This document shows, piece after piece, positions 1 to 7,284 of a DNA stretch of 46,452 nt. The stretch covers positions 1 to 46,452 of the IMG/VR virus record IMGVR_UViG_3300009083_000003, one strand, 5' to 3'. Position numbers and translations under genes: made by a program. Under the pieces are notes generated by a model. That model was not told the DNA's origin and did no database searches. It saw only the letters and a list, made by a program, of their open reading frames with translations. This stretch comes from a virus. Each line of letters begins with the position of its first letter. The first letter of the stretch is position 1.

Positions 1-32
1 TGGGCTTTGCTAAGCCGCTGTCATTCCAACGC

Positions 33-122
33 GGAAGGGTGGCCGAGTGGTTTAAGGCACCGGTCTTGAAAACCGGCGTGGGTGCAAGCCCACCGTGGGT
101 TCGAATCCCACCCCTTCCGCCA
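33..122 (+). tRNA. tRNA-Ser(UGA)
   Basis: This is a class II tRNA. The acceptor stem GGAAGGG (33-39) pairs with CCCTTCC (112-118), followed by discriminator G119 and an encoded CCA (120-122). The anticodon stem CCGGT/ACCGG encloses loop CTTGAAA with anticodon TGA at 67-69. A long variable arm (GTGGGTGCAAGCCCAC) and the T arm GTGGGTTCGAATCCCAC are present. The gene is intact and is the integration target: its last 14 bases plus the following base form attL, so the phage restores the tRNA 3' end. Confidence 0.97.
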
Positions 123-123
123 C
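109..123 (+). other. attL core
   Basis: The 15-bp sequence CACCCCTTCCGCCAC covers the T-arm/acceptor 3' side and CCA of the tRNA and is repeated exactly at 46330-46344. Flanks differ (preceded by C and followed by C here; preceded by A-G context and followed by T at the other end), which defines the core limits. Confidence 0.93.
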
Positions 124-127
124 CGTT

Positions 128-151
128 GCTTCCGTCGACCTCCGCGGAAGC
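128..151. other. Inverted repeat just inside attL
   Basis: GCTTCCG (128-134) and CGGAAGC (145-151) form a perfect 7-bp hairpin stem with a 10-nt loop immediately downstream of the tRNA. There is no following T-run, so it is a weak candidate for a tRNA terminator. It may equally be a recombination-protein site. Confidence 0.4.
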
Positions 152-235
152 CCACTTTCACCTTGATTTACAGCGCGTTCTGCAAGAAGTTCGTCCGCGA
201 TCTTCCGCGACGGACCGCCCAAATCCGTGAAAATT

Positions 236-275
236 CCGGGCATAAAGCCGGGTATCTTTTCTCGCGGCCGGGTAT
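236..275. other. Candidate integrase arm-type repeats, left end
   Basis: CCGGGCATAAAGCCGGGTA (236-254) closely matches CCGGGCATTAGACCGGGTA at 46246-46264 near attR (16 of 19 identical), and a further GCCGGGTAT lies at 267-275. Repeats placed just inside both ends of a tyrosine-integrase element fit arm-type Int or Xis binding sites. That role is inferred. The repeats overlap the region just upstream of the integrase start, so they could also serve in int autoregulation. Confidence 0.5.
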
Positions 276-291
276 TTTACACAGGACGCCG

Positions 292-1557
292 ATGCTTACC
301 GACACCGCAATCAGAAAAGCCGCCCCAACCGCGAAGCCCTACAAGATGGCGGACGGTGGCGGCCTTCACCTCTTCGTCAGCCCTGCCGGCGGCAAGCTAT
401 GGCGCTATCGGTACGAGATCGGCGGCAAAGAGAAAACCCTTTCGATCGGAAAGTATCCGGCTATCTCGCTCGCTGCGGCACGCCAAGCGCGGGACAAGGC
501 GCGAAGTATCCTCGCGGCCGGGCGCGACCCATCTATCGCGAAGCGCGTTGAGAAACTGACGATCCGAGCCCAGGCGGCCGACAACTTCGAGGCTATAGCT
601 CGGGAGTGGTTCGAGGCCAATGAGGCCAGATGGACAAAGGTCCACTCAGATGACGTGCTTGAGTCGCTGGAGAGAGACGTCTTTCCGTTCATCGGAACGT
701 TGCCCGTCGTCGAGATCGAGCCGCCGCAGATATTGACCGTTGTCCGCCAGATCGAGCAGCGCGGCGCGATCGAAACCGGCGGGCGCGTCAGGCAGCGCAT
801 GAGCGCGGTGTTCGTGTATGCCATCGCCACCGGCAGAGCGAAGACGGACCCGGCGGCCATCATCAAGGGAGCGCTTGCGTTTAGACGTAAGGGCAGATTC
901 CCCGCCATCACAGATCTGGAGAAAGCAAGGCAGATCATCCGAGACGTTGACGCGACGCCAGGATTCGCGATCACAAAGCTAGCCATCCGGCTTGTAGCCC
1001 TGACAGCCGTCCGGCCAGGCGTCATCCCCTCGACGCCTTGGAGCGAGCTGCCGCAGGGCGCGGACCTATGGGTGATTCCAGCGGCGAGAATGAAGATGTC
1101 CGCCGAGCGCAAGGAGGACGAGGCGCGAGATCACATCGTTCCCCTATCGCGTCAAGCAGTCGAAACAATCGAAACGATTAGGACTATCACCGGAAAAGGT
1201 CCACTCGTCTTTCCGAACACGCGGCACGCACACAAGGGCATGAGTTCGAACGCCATGGGGTATATGCTCAACCGGGCCGGCTATCACAGCCGACATGTCC
1301 CGCACGGCTGGCGCTCGACGTTCAGCACCATCATGAATGAACGGAACATCGCCGACGCGCCGGTAATCGATTTCATGCTTGCGCACCAACCGGAGAACAC
1401 CACCGAGGCGGCGTACAATCGGGCACTCTACCTACCGAGACGAATCGAGCTTGCGCAAATCTGGGCGGACCTCATCACAGACGGTCTAGACCAACCGTCA
1501 TCGGTCATTGGGATGCCAGTTCGGACGCTTTCGAAAGGCCGGCCATCCACGCGTTAA
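292..1557 (+). CDS. int: P4-type tyrosine integrase
   Basis: A 421-aa site-specific recombinase that should integrate and excise the prophage at tRNA-Ser. The N-terminus (MLTDTAIRKA, then YKMADGGGLHLFV and KTLSIGKYP) is the DUF4102-type arm-binding domain typical of P4-like integrases. The C-terminal catalytic domain shows an Arg region (LTAVRPGVIP), HGWRSTFST for the His-x-x-Arg motif, and the late Tyr in NTTEAAYNRALY. The first Arg motif reads TAVRPG, normal for this family. ATG 292 was chosen because the family begins with this motif; the reading frame is open further upstream into the tRNA but that part is not coding. The gene sits 170 bp from attL, and its last 53 bp overlap the alpA-like gene antisense. 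Confidence 0.95.
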   Translation: MLTDTAIRKAAPTAKPYKMADGGGLHLFVSPAGGKLWRYRYEIGGKEKTLSIGKYPAISLAAARQARDKARSILAAGRDPSIAKRVEKLTIRAQAADNFEAIAREWFEANEARWTKVHSDDVLESLERDVFPFIGTLPVVEIEPPQILTVVRQIEQRGAIETGGRVRQRMSAVFVYAIATGRAKTDPAAIIKGALAFRRKGRFPAITDLEKARQIIRDVDATPGFAITKLAIRLVALTAVRPGVIPSTPWSELPQGADLWVIPAARMKMSAERKEDEARDHIVPLSRQAVETIETIRTITGKGPLVFPNTRHAHKGMSSNAMGYMLNRAGYHSRHVPHGWRSTFSTIMNERNIADAPVIDFMLAHQPENTTEAAYNRALYLPRRIELAQIWADLITDGLDQPSSVIGMPVRTLSKGRPSTR

Positions 1558-1702
1558 CTTCGCTCTCCCGCCACCGAACGCAGCGCTCGGATATCCGGAC
1601 AGGCGCAGGAAACTTCCCTTTGGAAATCTGATCATAGATCCACGAATGGCCGAGGCCGATCGTGGATTTGACGTCTTCAAGCTTCAGGAGGCGGTCGCTC
1701 AT
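1505..1702 (-). CDS. alpA: AlpA-family regulator / excisionase candidate
   Basis: A 65-aa protein with the AlpA/MerR-like winged HTH: LLKLEDVKSTIGLGHSWIYD, then KGKFPAPVRIS, VRWRESEVNAWMAG. In P4-like elements AlpA proteins control integrase expression or act as excisionase, so this is the best Xis candidate here. It is transcribed towards the integrase gene and overlaps its 3' end by 53 bp, tail to tail. That arrangement would allow transcriptional interference between integration and excision. A degenerate copy of the phage operator (1703-1719) abuts its ATG. It lies downstream of the lysis genes on the same strand. Confidence 0.9.
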   Translation of the reverse strand: MSDRLLKLEDVKSTIGLGHSWIYDQISKGKFPAPVRISERCVRWRESEVNAWMAGLSKASELASQ

Positions 1703-1719
1703 GTTGTGTTTATCGCATC
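1703..1719 (-). promoter_or_regulatory. Degenerate phage operator at alpA start
   Basis: GTTGTGTTTATCGCATC differs from the prophage-wide 17-bp palindrome (GTTGYGATTATCRCAAC) at two positions and touches the alpA-like start codon. It may place the excisionase under repressor control. It is weaker than the ten better copies. Confidence 0.4.
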
Positions 1720-1765
1720 ACCAATCGCAACAGTCAACGCACACCCATGCTGGTGACATGGACGC

Positions 1766-2161
1766 CTAGCTATCGCGGATTTTCTCCAATCGCTCGGTCA
1801 TTTTGTCGAGGTGCCTCTCGATTTTTTCGCCGAGCGATTCGATCCCCTTTTCGAGCCGACCGACGACGAGTTCGAAACTTCCCTTTCGGACAAACTCGTC
1901 CCGCGCCCAGGTTTCGATTTCGTGCAGCTTGCTTCGGAGGGCCGACGCCGTCTCTCCGAACTCGCGGCGCAGGCCGTCGATCTGAGCGGAGTGCGCCCGC
2001 TGCATATCGCCGATCTCGCCAGCGTGCGCCTTGTCCTGATCGTTGAGCTTCTGTTTCAGGTCGGCGTTGTCAGCCGCCATTGTCCGCGTGATCCTGACCG
2101 CCGCGCCTACGACGGCGATTAGGAGCGTGATTAGCGCGCCGTTGATGATGAGATCGGACAC
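1766..2161 (-). CDS. Membrane-anchored coiled-coil protein, possible i-spanin
   Basis: A 131-aa protein with one N-terminal membrane segment (about residues 4-25, INGALITLLIAVVGAAV) followed by a long charged alpha-helical/coiled-coil region with many heptad-like Leu and Glu/Arg. An N-terminal anchor plus periplasmic coil directly after the endolysin gene fits an inner-membrane spanin or a holin-like lysis accessory protein. It starts at a GTG four bases after the endolysin stop, so the two are translationally coupled. I found no embedded Rz1-like lipoprotein. The function rests on architecture and position, not on a recognised sequence family. Confidence 0.65.
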   Translation of the reverse strand: MSDLIINGALITLLIAVVGAAVRITRTMAADNADLKQKLNDQDKAHAGEIGDMQRAHSAQIDGLRREFGETASALRSKLHEIETWARDEFVRKGSFELVVGRLEKGIESLGEKIERHLDKMTERLEKIRDS

Positions 2162-2165
2162 GGCG

Positions 2166-3374
2166 CTACTTGTCCGCGCGCGAAAGGAAGCCTTGCCGGA
2201 ACAGCACCACCATGTTTAGCACTGCCATCGCGACCTTGAACAGCATGTAGAGCCCGCAACCCGCGGCGATCAGCCACCAGTGAGCGAAGCACCACTGAGC
2301 GATACCGATGATCGTCGTCAGGATCGTGGTGACCGTGCCGAGCGTGTCCTGCGCGCTCTGCAAAGTGTCCGTCGCCTTGGTGAGCAGGCCCTGTTGCTCG
2401 GCACCGCCGAGAAGGCCACCGCCGAGCAGAAGCTTTCCGAGCAGGCCGAAGCCGTCGAGCGTCGCGACTTGCGTGTTTCCCTTCTCGCGAAGATCTGACG
2501 CGCTCGCATCGGCGCGCGATTTGGCGACCTGCCGCGGCCCGGCAGCGGCTAGGGCGGCGGAAAACTTCGCGTCGATCGCGTCGCCGGCCGGAAGGCCGGC
2601 CTCGGCGCGGAAAGCGCGGATCGCGTTGGTGGTCTTACGCCCCATCAAGCCGTCCGGCTGACCGACCTCCGTGTACCCCTTCGACGAAAGTAATTCCTGC
2701 TGATCGTAAAGCGCGGGATCGCCGTTCGGGTGCAGGCCGGGCCGCGCCTTCGCGGTATCGGTTCGGACCGCCGCGTCCTTTCCACGAAGCAAATTCCAGA
2801 GAGTGCCCCACACGCCGGGACGCTGCACGGCGACCGGAGCCGGTGCAGTCTCGACGATCGGAGCGGCGGTCTTGACCGGCTTTCGCGCAGCCCCACGGCC
2901 GAACACGATCTGCTGCGCTTCGATCCAGTCAGCATCGGCAGCGGGCATCTTCTTGCCGGCTTCGTGCGCGGCCTGTGCTTTCAAGAACGCCAGACCGGAC
3001 GGGCTTCGCCAGAAAGCGTCGTTCATGATCGTGTCCTCGGTCAGGCCAGGCACACGCTTCTTGCAGAACGCGATGTAGGAATGCACGTTGTTGCCGCCGG
3101 ACCACGTCGCAATCGCATCGGCGAAGCGCTTGTTCCGATACTTCGGCGAGGTGCGCCAAAGATCGAGCTGCGCGCAGATGCCCTGCACCCAGGTATCGAA
3201 CACAGCGATGTTGTTACCCTGCCCTTTTCCGTCGTTGAGATAGACGGTCTTGGTGCTACCCCACTTGAGCGGGATCGCGGCGTTGGTCGCGACGATTTTC
3301 GCCGAAGACGGGCGCTTTCCAGTTCGTCCCCACATAGCGCCGGGATTTTTGTATCTGATCGCCGCTGGTTCCAT
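2166..3374 (-). CDS. Endolysin with PG-binding domain and C-terminal membrane segments
   Basis: A 402-aa protein. The N-terminus (IRYKNPGAMWG, IAVFDTWVQGICAQLDL, WSGGNNVHSYI) resembles the phage 'structural protein P5'-like lysozyme family that starts with an R-x-x-NPGA motif. A peptidoglycan-binding repeat follows at about residues 220-280 (QELLSSKGYTEVGQPDGLMG, TTNAIRAFRAEAGLP). The C-terminal third contains a glycine/leucine-rich hydrophobic stretch (LLGKLLLGGGLLGG) and one or two clear membrane helices (WWLIAAGCGLYMLFKVAMAV). It may thus combine cell-wall hydrolysis with membrane tethering or a holin-like function. ATG 3374 has a GAGAGA Shine-Dalgarno. The spanin-like gene follows at once. 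Confidence 0.8.
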   Translation of the reverse strand: MEPAAIRYKNPGAMWGRTGKRPSSAKIVATNAAIPLKWGSTKTVYLNDGKGQGNNIAVFDTWVQGICAQLDLWRTSPKYRNKRFADAIATWSGGNNVHSYIAFCKKRVPGLTEDTIMNDAFWRSPSGLAFLKAQAAHEAGKKMPAADADWIEAQQIVFGRGAARKPVKTAAPIVETAPAPVAVQRPGVWGTLWNLLRGKDAAVRTDTAKARPGLHPNGDPALYDQQELLSSKGYTEVGQPDGLMGRKTTNAIRAFRAEAGLPAGDAIDAKFSAALAAAGPRQVAKSRADASASDLREKGNTQVATLDGFGLLGKLLLGGGLLGGAEQQGLLTKATDTLQSAQDTLGTVTTILTTIIGIAQWCFAHWWLIAAGCGLYMLFKVAMAVLNMVVLFRQGFLSRADK

Positions 3375-3459
3375 CGTGACAATCTCTCAGGTTGCGATTT
3401 GACGCCGCAACCATTGCCCCGTGAATAGTTGCCATCGAGAACAACCAAACGGAGCGCGA

Positions 3460-3715
3460 ATGTCTCAGCACCAAGGGTTGCCAGTCGCAGGCTATCGGCC
3501 GCAGTCGGATCGGAGTGTCGAGCTGGTCAACAGGAACAAGGAATCGGAGGAGCTGATCCTGCGCAACCTCGACGCTCTCGCCGCAGACGACAGCGTCGAC
3601 AAGCGTCGACAAGCGTTGGCTGGCGGTCGGCCGGACCCACATCGAGCAAGGCTCCATGGCGATCAACCGCGCCATCTTCAAGCCGGGTCGCGCCGTCGTA
3701 CCCGGCGACAAGTAA
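3460..3715 (+). pseudogene. acb2: Acb2-like anti-CBASS protein gene, frameshifted
   Basis: The first 48 codons encode QGLPVAGYRPQSDRSVELVN, then RNKESEELILRNLDALA and DDSVDKR, the N-terminal half of the Acb2/Tad1-hairpin family (cyclic-nucleotide sponges that block CBASS immunity). The rest of the family signature (RWLAVGRTHIEQGSMAINRA, then IFKPGRAVVPGDK and TAA) lies in the next frame. The cause is visible: CGTCGACAAG occurs twice in tandem at 3594-3603 and 3604-3613. Removing one copy restores an 81-codon gene. ATG 3460 has GGAG 5 bp upstream. It is a lone + strand gene between two - strand operons, as expected for an accessory 'moron'. As read the product would be non-functional. The family assignment is from motif memory; the frameshift is seen directly. 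Confidence 0.85.
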
Positions 3716-3770
3716 TCGAACACAGCGCGCGGAAGTCCACCCAACCAATCCGGAACGTTGGGAAAACATG

Positions 3771-3837
3771 CCCCCGATCGACCGTGAAGAACGGCATTGG
3801 ACCGCGTGCTGACTGGCAGTGCCAGTGTAATCGGGGG
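3771..3837. other. Structured intergenic segment
   Basis: CCCCCGAT (3771-3778) and ATCGGGGG (3830-3837) are perfect 8-bp complements enclosing CCGT-GAAGA-ACGG (3782-3794) and ACTGGCA-G-TGCCAGT (3812-3826). The RNA would fold into a closed multi-branch structure of 67 nt. It lies between the 3' ends of the acb2-like gene and the primase gene, so it may be a bidirectional terminator or 3'-UTR structure. No T-run is present on either side and no coding potential is apparent. Confidence 0.4.
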
Positions 3838-3883
3838 AGCCGGGGATAGAGGGCCGCAGCGGAATGAGCCGCTTGCGGCCATC

Positions 3884-6277
3884 TTACCATTCGGCAAGGG
3901 ATTTTTGATCCGCACCATCATCGTCGGAAGTGACGCGCCGGAACACAACGCGATCCTCGCCATCCTGCCGATCGCGCGAGGACGTCCATTGCAGTTTCTT
4001 CATGATGCGGCCGACACGCCCAGCGTGCCGCCAGTCAGCATCCTTCTTCGGGATACCCAGCGCGGCGAAGATATCAATCTGCGCGATCGACCTCTGACCA
4101 TTCTTGACCGGGACGTCGTTCAACACCGGAACGATCAGATCGACCCACACGTCAACGTCGGTGCGCTTCTCTTGCTCTGCCTCGACGGCGGCCTGCTCGC
4201 CCTCTTGCACCCACCAAGGCGTACCATCGCGATACAGCGCGACCGCTTCCGCCCAAAGCTGATCGCGATCCTGCTGCAATCCCTCGATATCGATCGAGCC
4301 GACCGTCAGCGGCCAAAACCGCCGCGCGCCTGTCGGATCGCGCAAGTACGCGTTGCCTTCCGGGTTGATCGTGCCGTTGAGCACGCACCGCCGCGGCGCT
4401 TCGATCACCGATCGCCCGTAGGGCGGCCGGTATCGGTCCGTCTGGCGGGAGAGAAACTTCTTCACGGCGTTTGTTTCGGAGGCATTGAACCGGTGCATTT
4501 CAGCGACCTCGATCCCCCAAACACCCTGCATTTCCATGAGCGCATCTTTGCCGCCGATGTCGGACAATTCGTCGGTGAAAAACTCATCGCCGTAGAGCGC
4601 CCGCAGCGCCGTTGATTTCTTCGCCCCTTGGGGCCCCTCGAGGATCGGCATGGTGTCGACCTTGCACCCGGGGCTGAGGCCGCGTGCGACGCTGGAGATC
4701 AGCCAGCGCGTACCGACAGCCCGTGCATACTCACAGTCTTCGAGGCCGAGATAGTAGGACAGCCACGTCGCGATGCGCGGCTTACGGTCCCATTCGAGGC
4801 CGTCGAGATATTCGCGCAGCCGGTCGAAGCTATTGTGTTCCGCCACCGTCTGGATCACCGCCGCGATGTTCGACGCCTTCGGCGTCATGTTGCGGCCTTC
4901 CAGCCACATCACCGCTTCGCTGTAGTCGCGATCCTGGAGCACGCGCGGCTCCCACCCGTTGCCACGCTCCCACGGCGGTTTCCGCTGGAGCACGACGCGC
5001 AGTTTAAACGCATCCCACGCAAAGGTGCCCGCGATGTCCGGATGGTGTTCGAGGAATAGAGCCCAGTTCTTCGTGATCGACGGCTTGAGCTTGCCTTCCT
5101 CGTTGAAGACGAGTTGCAGCATCCATCCGTCATCGGCAGGAACCTTCTTGCGCGTATGGAGCTGCGTCACCGTCGCTGACGCCGGCTGTTCCTGTTGCGT
5201 GGTCCGCGCCTCAGTCACCGGCCTTCCGGTCGAGATCGGGTCTGGACGGCCGGCAGGAGGCGGAGGAGGATCGAGGGGTGCCGGCGGCTCCGGTTCGGGT
5301 TCCGGTGGCGGCGACCATGGTCGGACTGTCTCGCGCATGAAGCGGTCAAGACCGTCCTTCGTCCATCCGCCGTCGATCGCGTCCGCGCAATCCCAACCAT
5401 CCTTCGGCTGGTCGCGCATCACGTCCATGACGCGGACCGTGCAGCCGAGCCCAATCACGATCGCCGCGATTTCGTCGGCCGTCTTGAGTCCCGGCTTGTC
5501 GGCGTCCGGCCAGATCACGACGTTGCGGCCGGCGAGCGGCGACCAGTCGCAGTGCTTCACGCCCTGCGTTCCGCCCGGCCATGACACGACGACGCGTCCG
5601 GTAACGCGGGCGAGCGCGTCGCGGCACTTCTCACCCTCGACGACAATCACCTGCCGGGCGTCGCCGAGCCCTTCGAGGCCGTACAGCGAGCGTGGCTTCG
5701 GAAACGGAAAGCGCGACCAGCACTCCAAGCCGTTCGCGAGCCGCACCGACATAACCATCGGCGTTTCTTTGCCGTCGTTCAGGTCCCGCCGCAGCACGTA
5801 ACCAATCAGCGATCCGTCCGCGCGGCGATATGGAAACACCATCGACGGGACGAACCGGCCCCACTGCATATCCGTGTCGGCGCGCTTGGGATTGTAAAGC
5901 GAGACCCGATCGCCGACCGCGATTTCGCCGGCAGGATCGCGCAGTGTGATCCCCGCATAGACGTCACGCACCGGGACTTGCTTTCGTTCGACGTTCGGCC
6001 CGGCCTTGCCGCCGCCGAGGATTCCAATCGCCTCGCGAAGGTCGACGCCCTTGAGCGCTTGGACATAGTCCAGAAGGTCGCCGTGCTGTCCGCAGCCGAA
6101 GCAATGGAAGCGCTGAACGCTATCCTTGCCGACGAAGATCGTGAACGACGGTGTGTCTTCCTTGTGGAACGGGCAGCAAGCGGCGAACTCGCTACCGTCC
6201 TTTTCCAGCTTGAGGCCGAAATTTCGCGCCACGTCCGAAAGAAGAACATCGCGCCGAAGGCGCTCGACATCGGACAT
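3884..6277 (-). CDS. Primase-helicase: CHC2 + Toprim + VapE-like ATPase
   Basis: A 797-aa replication protein. Residues 35-62 form a DnaG-type zinc finger (CCPFHKEDTPSF, FHCFGCGQHGD). A Toprim core follows at about 205-260 (VIVVEGEKCRDAL, VIWPDADKPG). After a Pro-rich linker (about 340-360) comes a virulence-associated-E-like ATPase with Walker A ILEGPQGAKKSTALRAL and the family stretch GIEVAEMHRF, TGARRFWPL. It probably primes and unwinds phage DNA. ATG 6277 was chosen over the TTG 12 bases upstream because TGAGG lies at proper spacing before it. It is the last gene of the leftward replication operon, but has its own operator at 6301-6317. Confidence 0.92.
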   Translation of the reverse strand: MSDVERLRRDVLLSDVARNFGLKLEKDGSEFAACCPFHKEDTPSFTIFVGKDSVQRFHCFGCGQHGDLLDYVQALKGVDLREAIGILGGGKAGPNVERKQVPVRDVYAGITLRDPAGEIAVGDRVSLYNPKRADTDMQWGRFVPSMVFPYRRADGSLIGYVLRRDLNDGKETPMVMSVRLANGLECWSRFPFPKPRSLYGLEGLGDARQVIVVEGEKCRDALARVTGRVVVSWPGGTQGVKHCDWSPLAGRNVVIWPDADKPGLKTADEIAAIVIGLGCTVRVMDVMRDQPKDGWDCADAIDGGWTKDGLDRFMRETVRPWSPPPEPEPEPPAPLDPPPPPAGRPDPISTGRPVTEARTTQQEQPASATVTQLHTRKKVPADDGWMLQLVFNEEGKLKPSITKNWALFLEHHPDIAGTFAWDAFKLRVVLQRKPPWERGNGWEPRVLQDRDYSEAVMWLEGRNMTPKASNIAAVIQTVAEHNSFDRLREYLDGLEWDRKPRIATWLSYYLGLEDCEYARAVGTRWLISSVARGLSPGCKVDTMPILEGPQGAKKSTALRALYGDEFFTDELSDIGGKDALMEMQGVWGIEVAEMHRFNASETNAVKKFLSRQTDRYRPPYGRSVIEAPRRCVLNGTINPEGNAYLRDPTGARRFWPLTVGSIDIEGLQQDRDQLWAEAVALYRDGTPWWVQEGEQAAVEAEQEKRTDVDVWVDLIVPVLNDVPVKNGQRSIAQIDIFAALGIPKKDADWRHAGRVGRIMKKLQWTSSRDRQDGEDRVVFRRVTSDDDGADQKSLAEW

Positions 6278-6300
6278 CCGTGGCCTCAAGTGATTTGTTT

Positions 6301-6317
6301 GTTGCGATTATCACAAC
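6301..6317 (-). promoter_or_regulatory. Phage operator upstream of primase gene
   Basis: GTTGCGATTATCACAAC is a near-perfect copy of the 17-bp palindrome. On the - strand its centre reads GATAAT, a good -10 box, with TTGCGT about 18 bases upstream. The operator thus probably covers a primase promoter 24 bp before the start codon. Confidence 0.75.
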
Positions 6318-6343
6318 ATTGCACCCGAAAACGCAATGAGTTT

Positions 6344-6748
6344 TCAGGACAAGCCGCTGATAATTGCAGACAAATCCGCCTCGGAGCGCGCGACTCCTGC
6401 GCGCCCGCCTGCCCGCTTCACCGCATCGATCCAGGCGGCTTGCTCTTTCGTCGTCCGCGCGCCGTCCTTGACCTCGACTTGGCAATAGACGGCAACGGTT
6501 GATCCCACCATCGCGGCGGTGATCTCGACCGGCACCCATCCACCGAGATCGGACATGCCCGTCACACCGGCATGGAAGGGTCGCGCCTTGCGGATCACCA
6601 CATCACCGGGGGCCACGCGGACGAAATCGACACGGGTGAAGTGTTGCACGTTCCCGACCCATGCCATTCCGACCTGTTGCCGAAACAGCCGCGCGCCGAG
6701 TGTGGATGCCAGCATTTGCAGCCGGCGCATGAGATCAGCTTCTGACAT
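6344..6748 (-). CDS. VRR-NUC-type nuclease
   Basis: A 134-aa protein ending in a VRR-NUC core: YCQVEVKDGARTTKEQAAWI, then GGRAGVARSEADL. This small PD-(D/E)XK-like fold is found in phage Holliday-junction or replication nucleases. The E-x-K pair (EVK) plus the downstream Gln/Trp helix are visible. The N-terminal part (LGARLFRQQVGMAWVGN) includes a conserved hydrophobic region and an upstream Asp/Gly-rich strand. ATG 6748 is preferred to the TTG directly before it. It is cotranscribed with the helicase and winged-helix genes and precedes the primase gene, supporting a role in replication or fork processing. Confidence 0.8.
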   Translation of the reverse strand: MSEADLMRRLQMLASTLGARLFRQQVGMAWVGNVQHFTRVDFVRVAPGDVVIRKARPFHAGVTGMSDLGGWVPVEITAAMVGSTVAVYCQVEVKDGARTTKEQAAWIDAVKRAGGRAGVARSEADLSAIISGLS

Positions 6749-6764
6749 CAATCCAATCCGACGA

Positions 6765-6938
6765 TCAGAACGGAATGTCTTCGTCGGGCTGCTGCCGCTG
6801 GCTCGGATGGCGCGTTTCGCTTCGCGGCTGGCTGGCCTCGCCCCCCTGCTCGCGCAGCTCGAAGCACGACAACAGCACCGTTTCGCGATCCGAGTTGATG
6901 CCAGCAGGATTGAACCATCGCGCGAGAAGGATGAACAT
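6765..6938 (-). CDS. Small protein with SSB-like acidic C-terminal tip
   Basis: A 57-aa product (ATG 6938) beginning MFILLARWFNPAGINSDRET and ending QRQQPDEDIPF. The last six residues match the C-terminal peptide of bacterial single-stranded DNA-binding proteins that recruits replication and repair partners. No OB fold is possible at this length. The frame stays open upstream to a GTG at 6986, which would overlap the winged-helix gene. It lies between that gene and the VRR-NUC gene. Codon third positions are GC-rich, which supports coding. I do not recognise a named family. Confidence 0.6.
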   Translation of the reverse strand: MFILLARWFNPAGINSDRETVLLSCFELREQGGEASQPRSETRHPSQRQQPDEDIPF

Positions 6939-6954
6939 CGAGCCGTGCAGCCAC

Positions 6955-7284
6955 TTACTTTCTCCCCACAACAAGCCGATATCCACGGCGATAGCCCACG
7001 TTCTCGATGCTCACGCCGGACCCGGCCAGACGCTCACGCAGATGACACAGCGCGACCTTGAAAGCCGCGTACATTCTCGACGGCGAAGGGCCGCCGTCCG
7101 GATCGTCGGAGTACATCGCATCGAAGATGCGCTCGGTTTGAACGGGATGCCCCTTTCCTTTCCACACCGCGCGCAGAATGCTCGCTTCCCGCGGCGTGAT
7201 GCGATAGCGATCAATGATGATATCAACCGTTGGCGACGCAACTATTTGAGCGCAACACGGGCACTTGATCTGTTGAGCAATCAT
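6955..7284 (-). CDS. Winged-helix DNA-binding protein with Cys motif
   Basis: A 109-aa protein with an N-terminal CPCC zinc-knuckle-like motif (MIAQQIKCPCCAQIV) and a C-terminal winged helix like the OmpR/PhoB effector domain (YRITPREASILRAVW, HLRERLAGSGVSIENV, GYRRGYRLV). The receiver domain of response regulators is absent, so it is a stand-alone DNA-binding module. ATG 7284 overlaps the helicase stop (ATGA) and has GAGGGGG upstream; the 17 extra codons of the longer frame lie within the helicase gene. Position in the replication operon suggests a role in origin binding or transcription control, which is an inference. Confidence 0.75.
   Translation of the reverse strand: MIAQQIKCPCCAQIVASPTVDIIIDRYRITPREASILRAVWKGKGHPVQTERIFDAMYSDDPDGGPSPSRMYAAFKVALCHLRERLAGSGVSIENVGYRRGYRLVVGRK

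Noticed and set aside
3391-3411. Another copy of the 17-bp operator before the endolysin/acb2 genes
   Set aside because: GTTGCG and CGCAAC half-sites are present but separated by nine bases instead of five, so it does not fit the pattern.
3594-3613. Programmed ribosomal frameshift in the acb2-like gene
   Set aside because: There is no slippery heptamer or downstream pseudoknot, and an exact tandem duplication explains the shift.
3771-3837. Phage tRNA
   Set aside because: The outer stem is tRNA-like, but no TTC-type T loop, no 5-bp anticodon stem with plausible loop and no CCA context exist on either strand.
3421-3849. A full-length 142-aa + strand protein
   Set aside because: After the 10-bp duplication the sequence becomes Arg-rich and unlike any protein; the family sequence continues in another frame, so it is a frameshifted gene.
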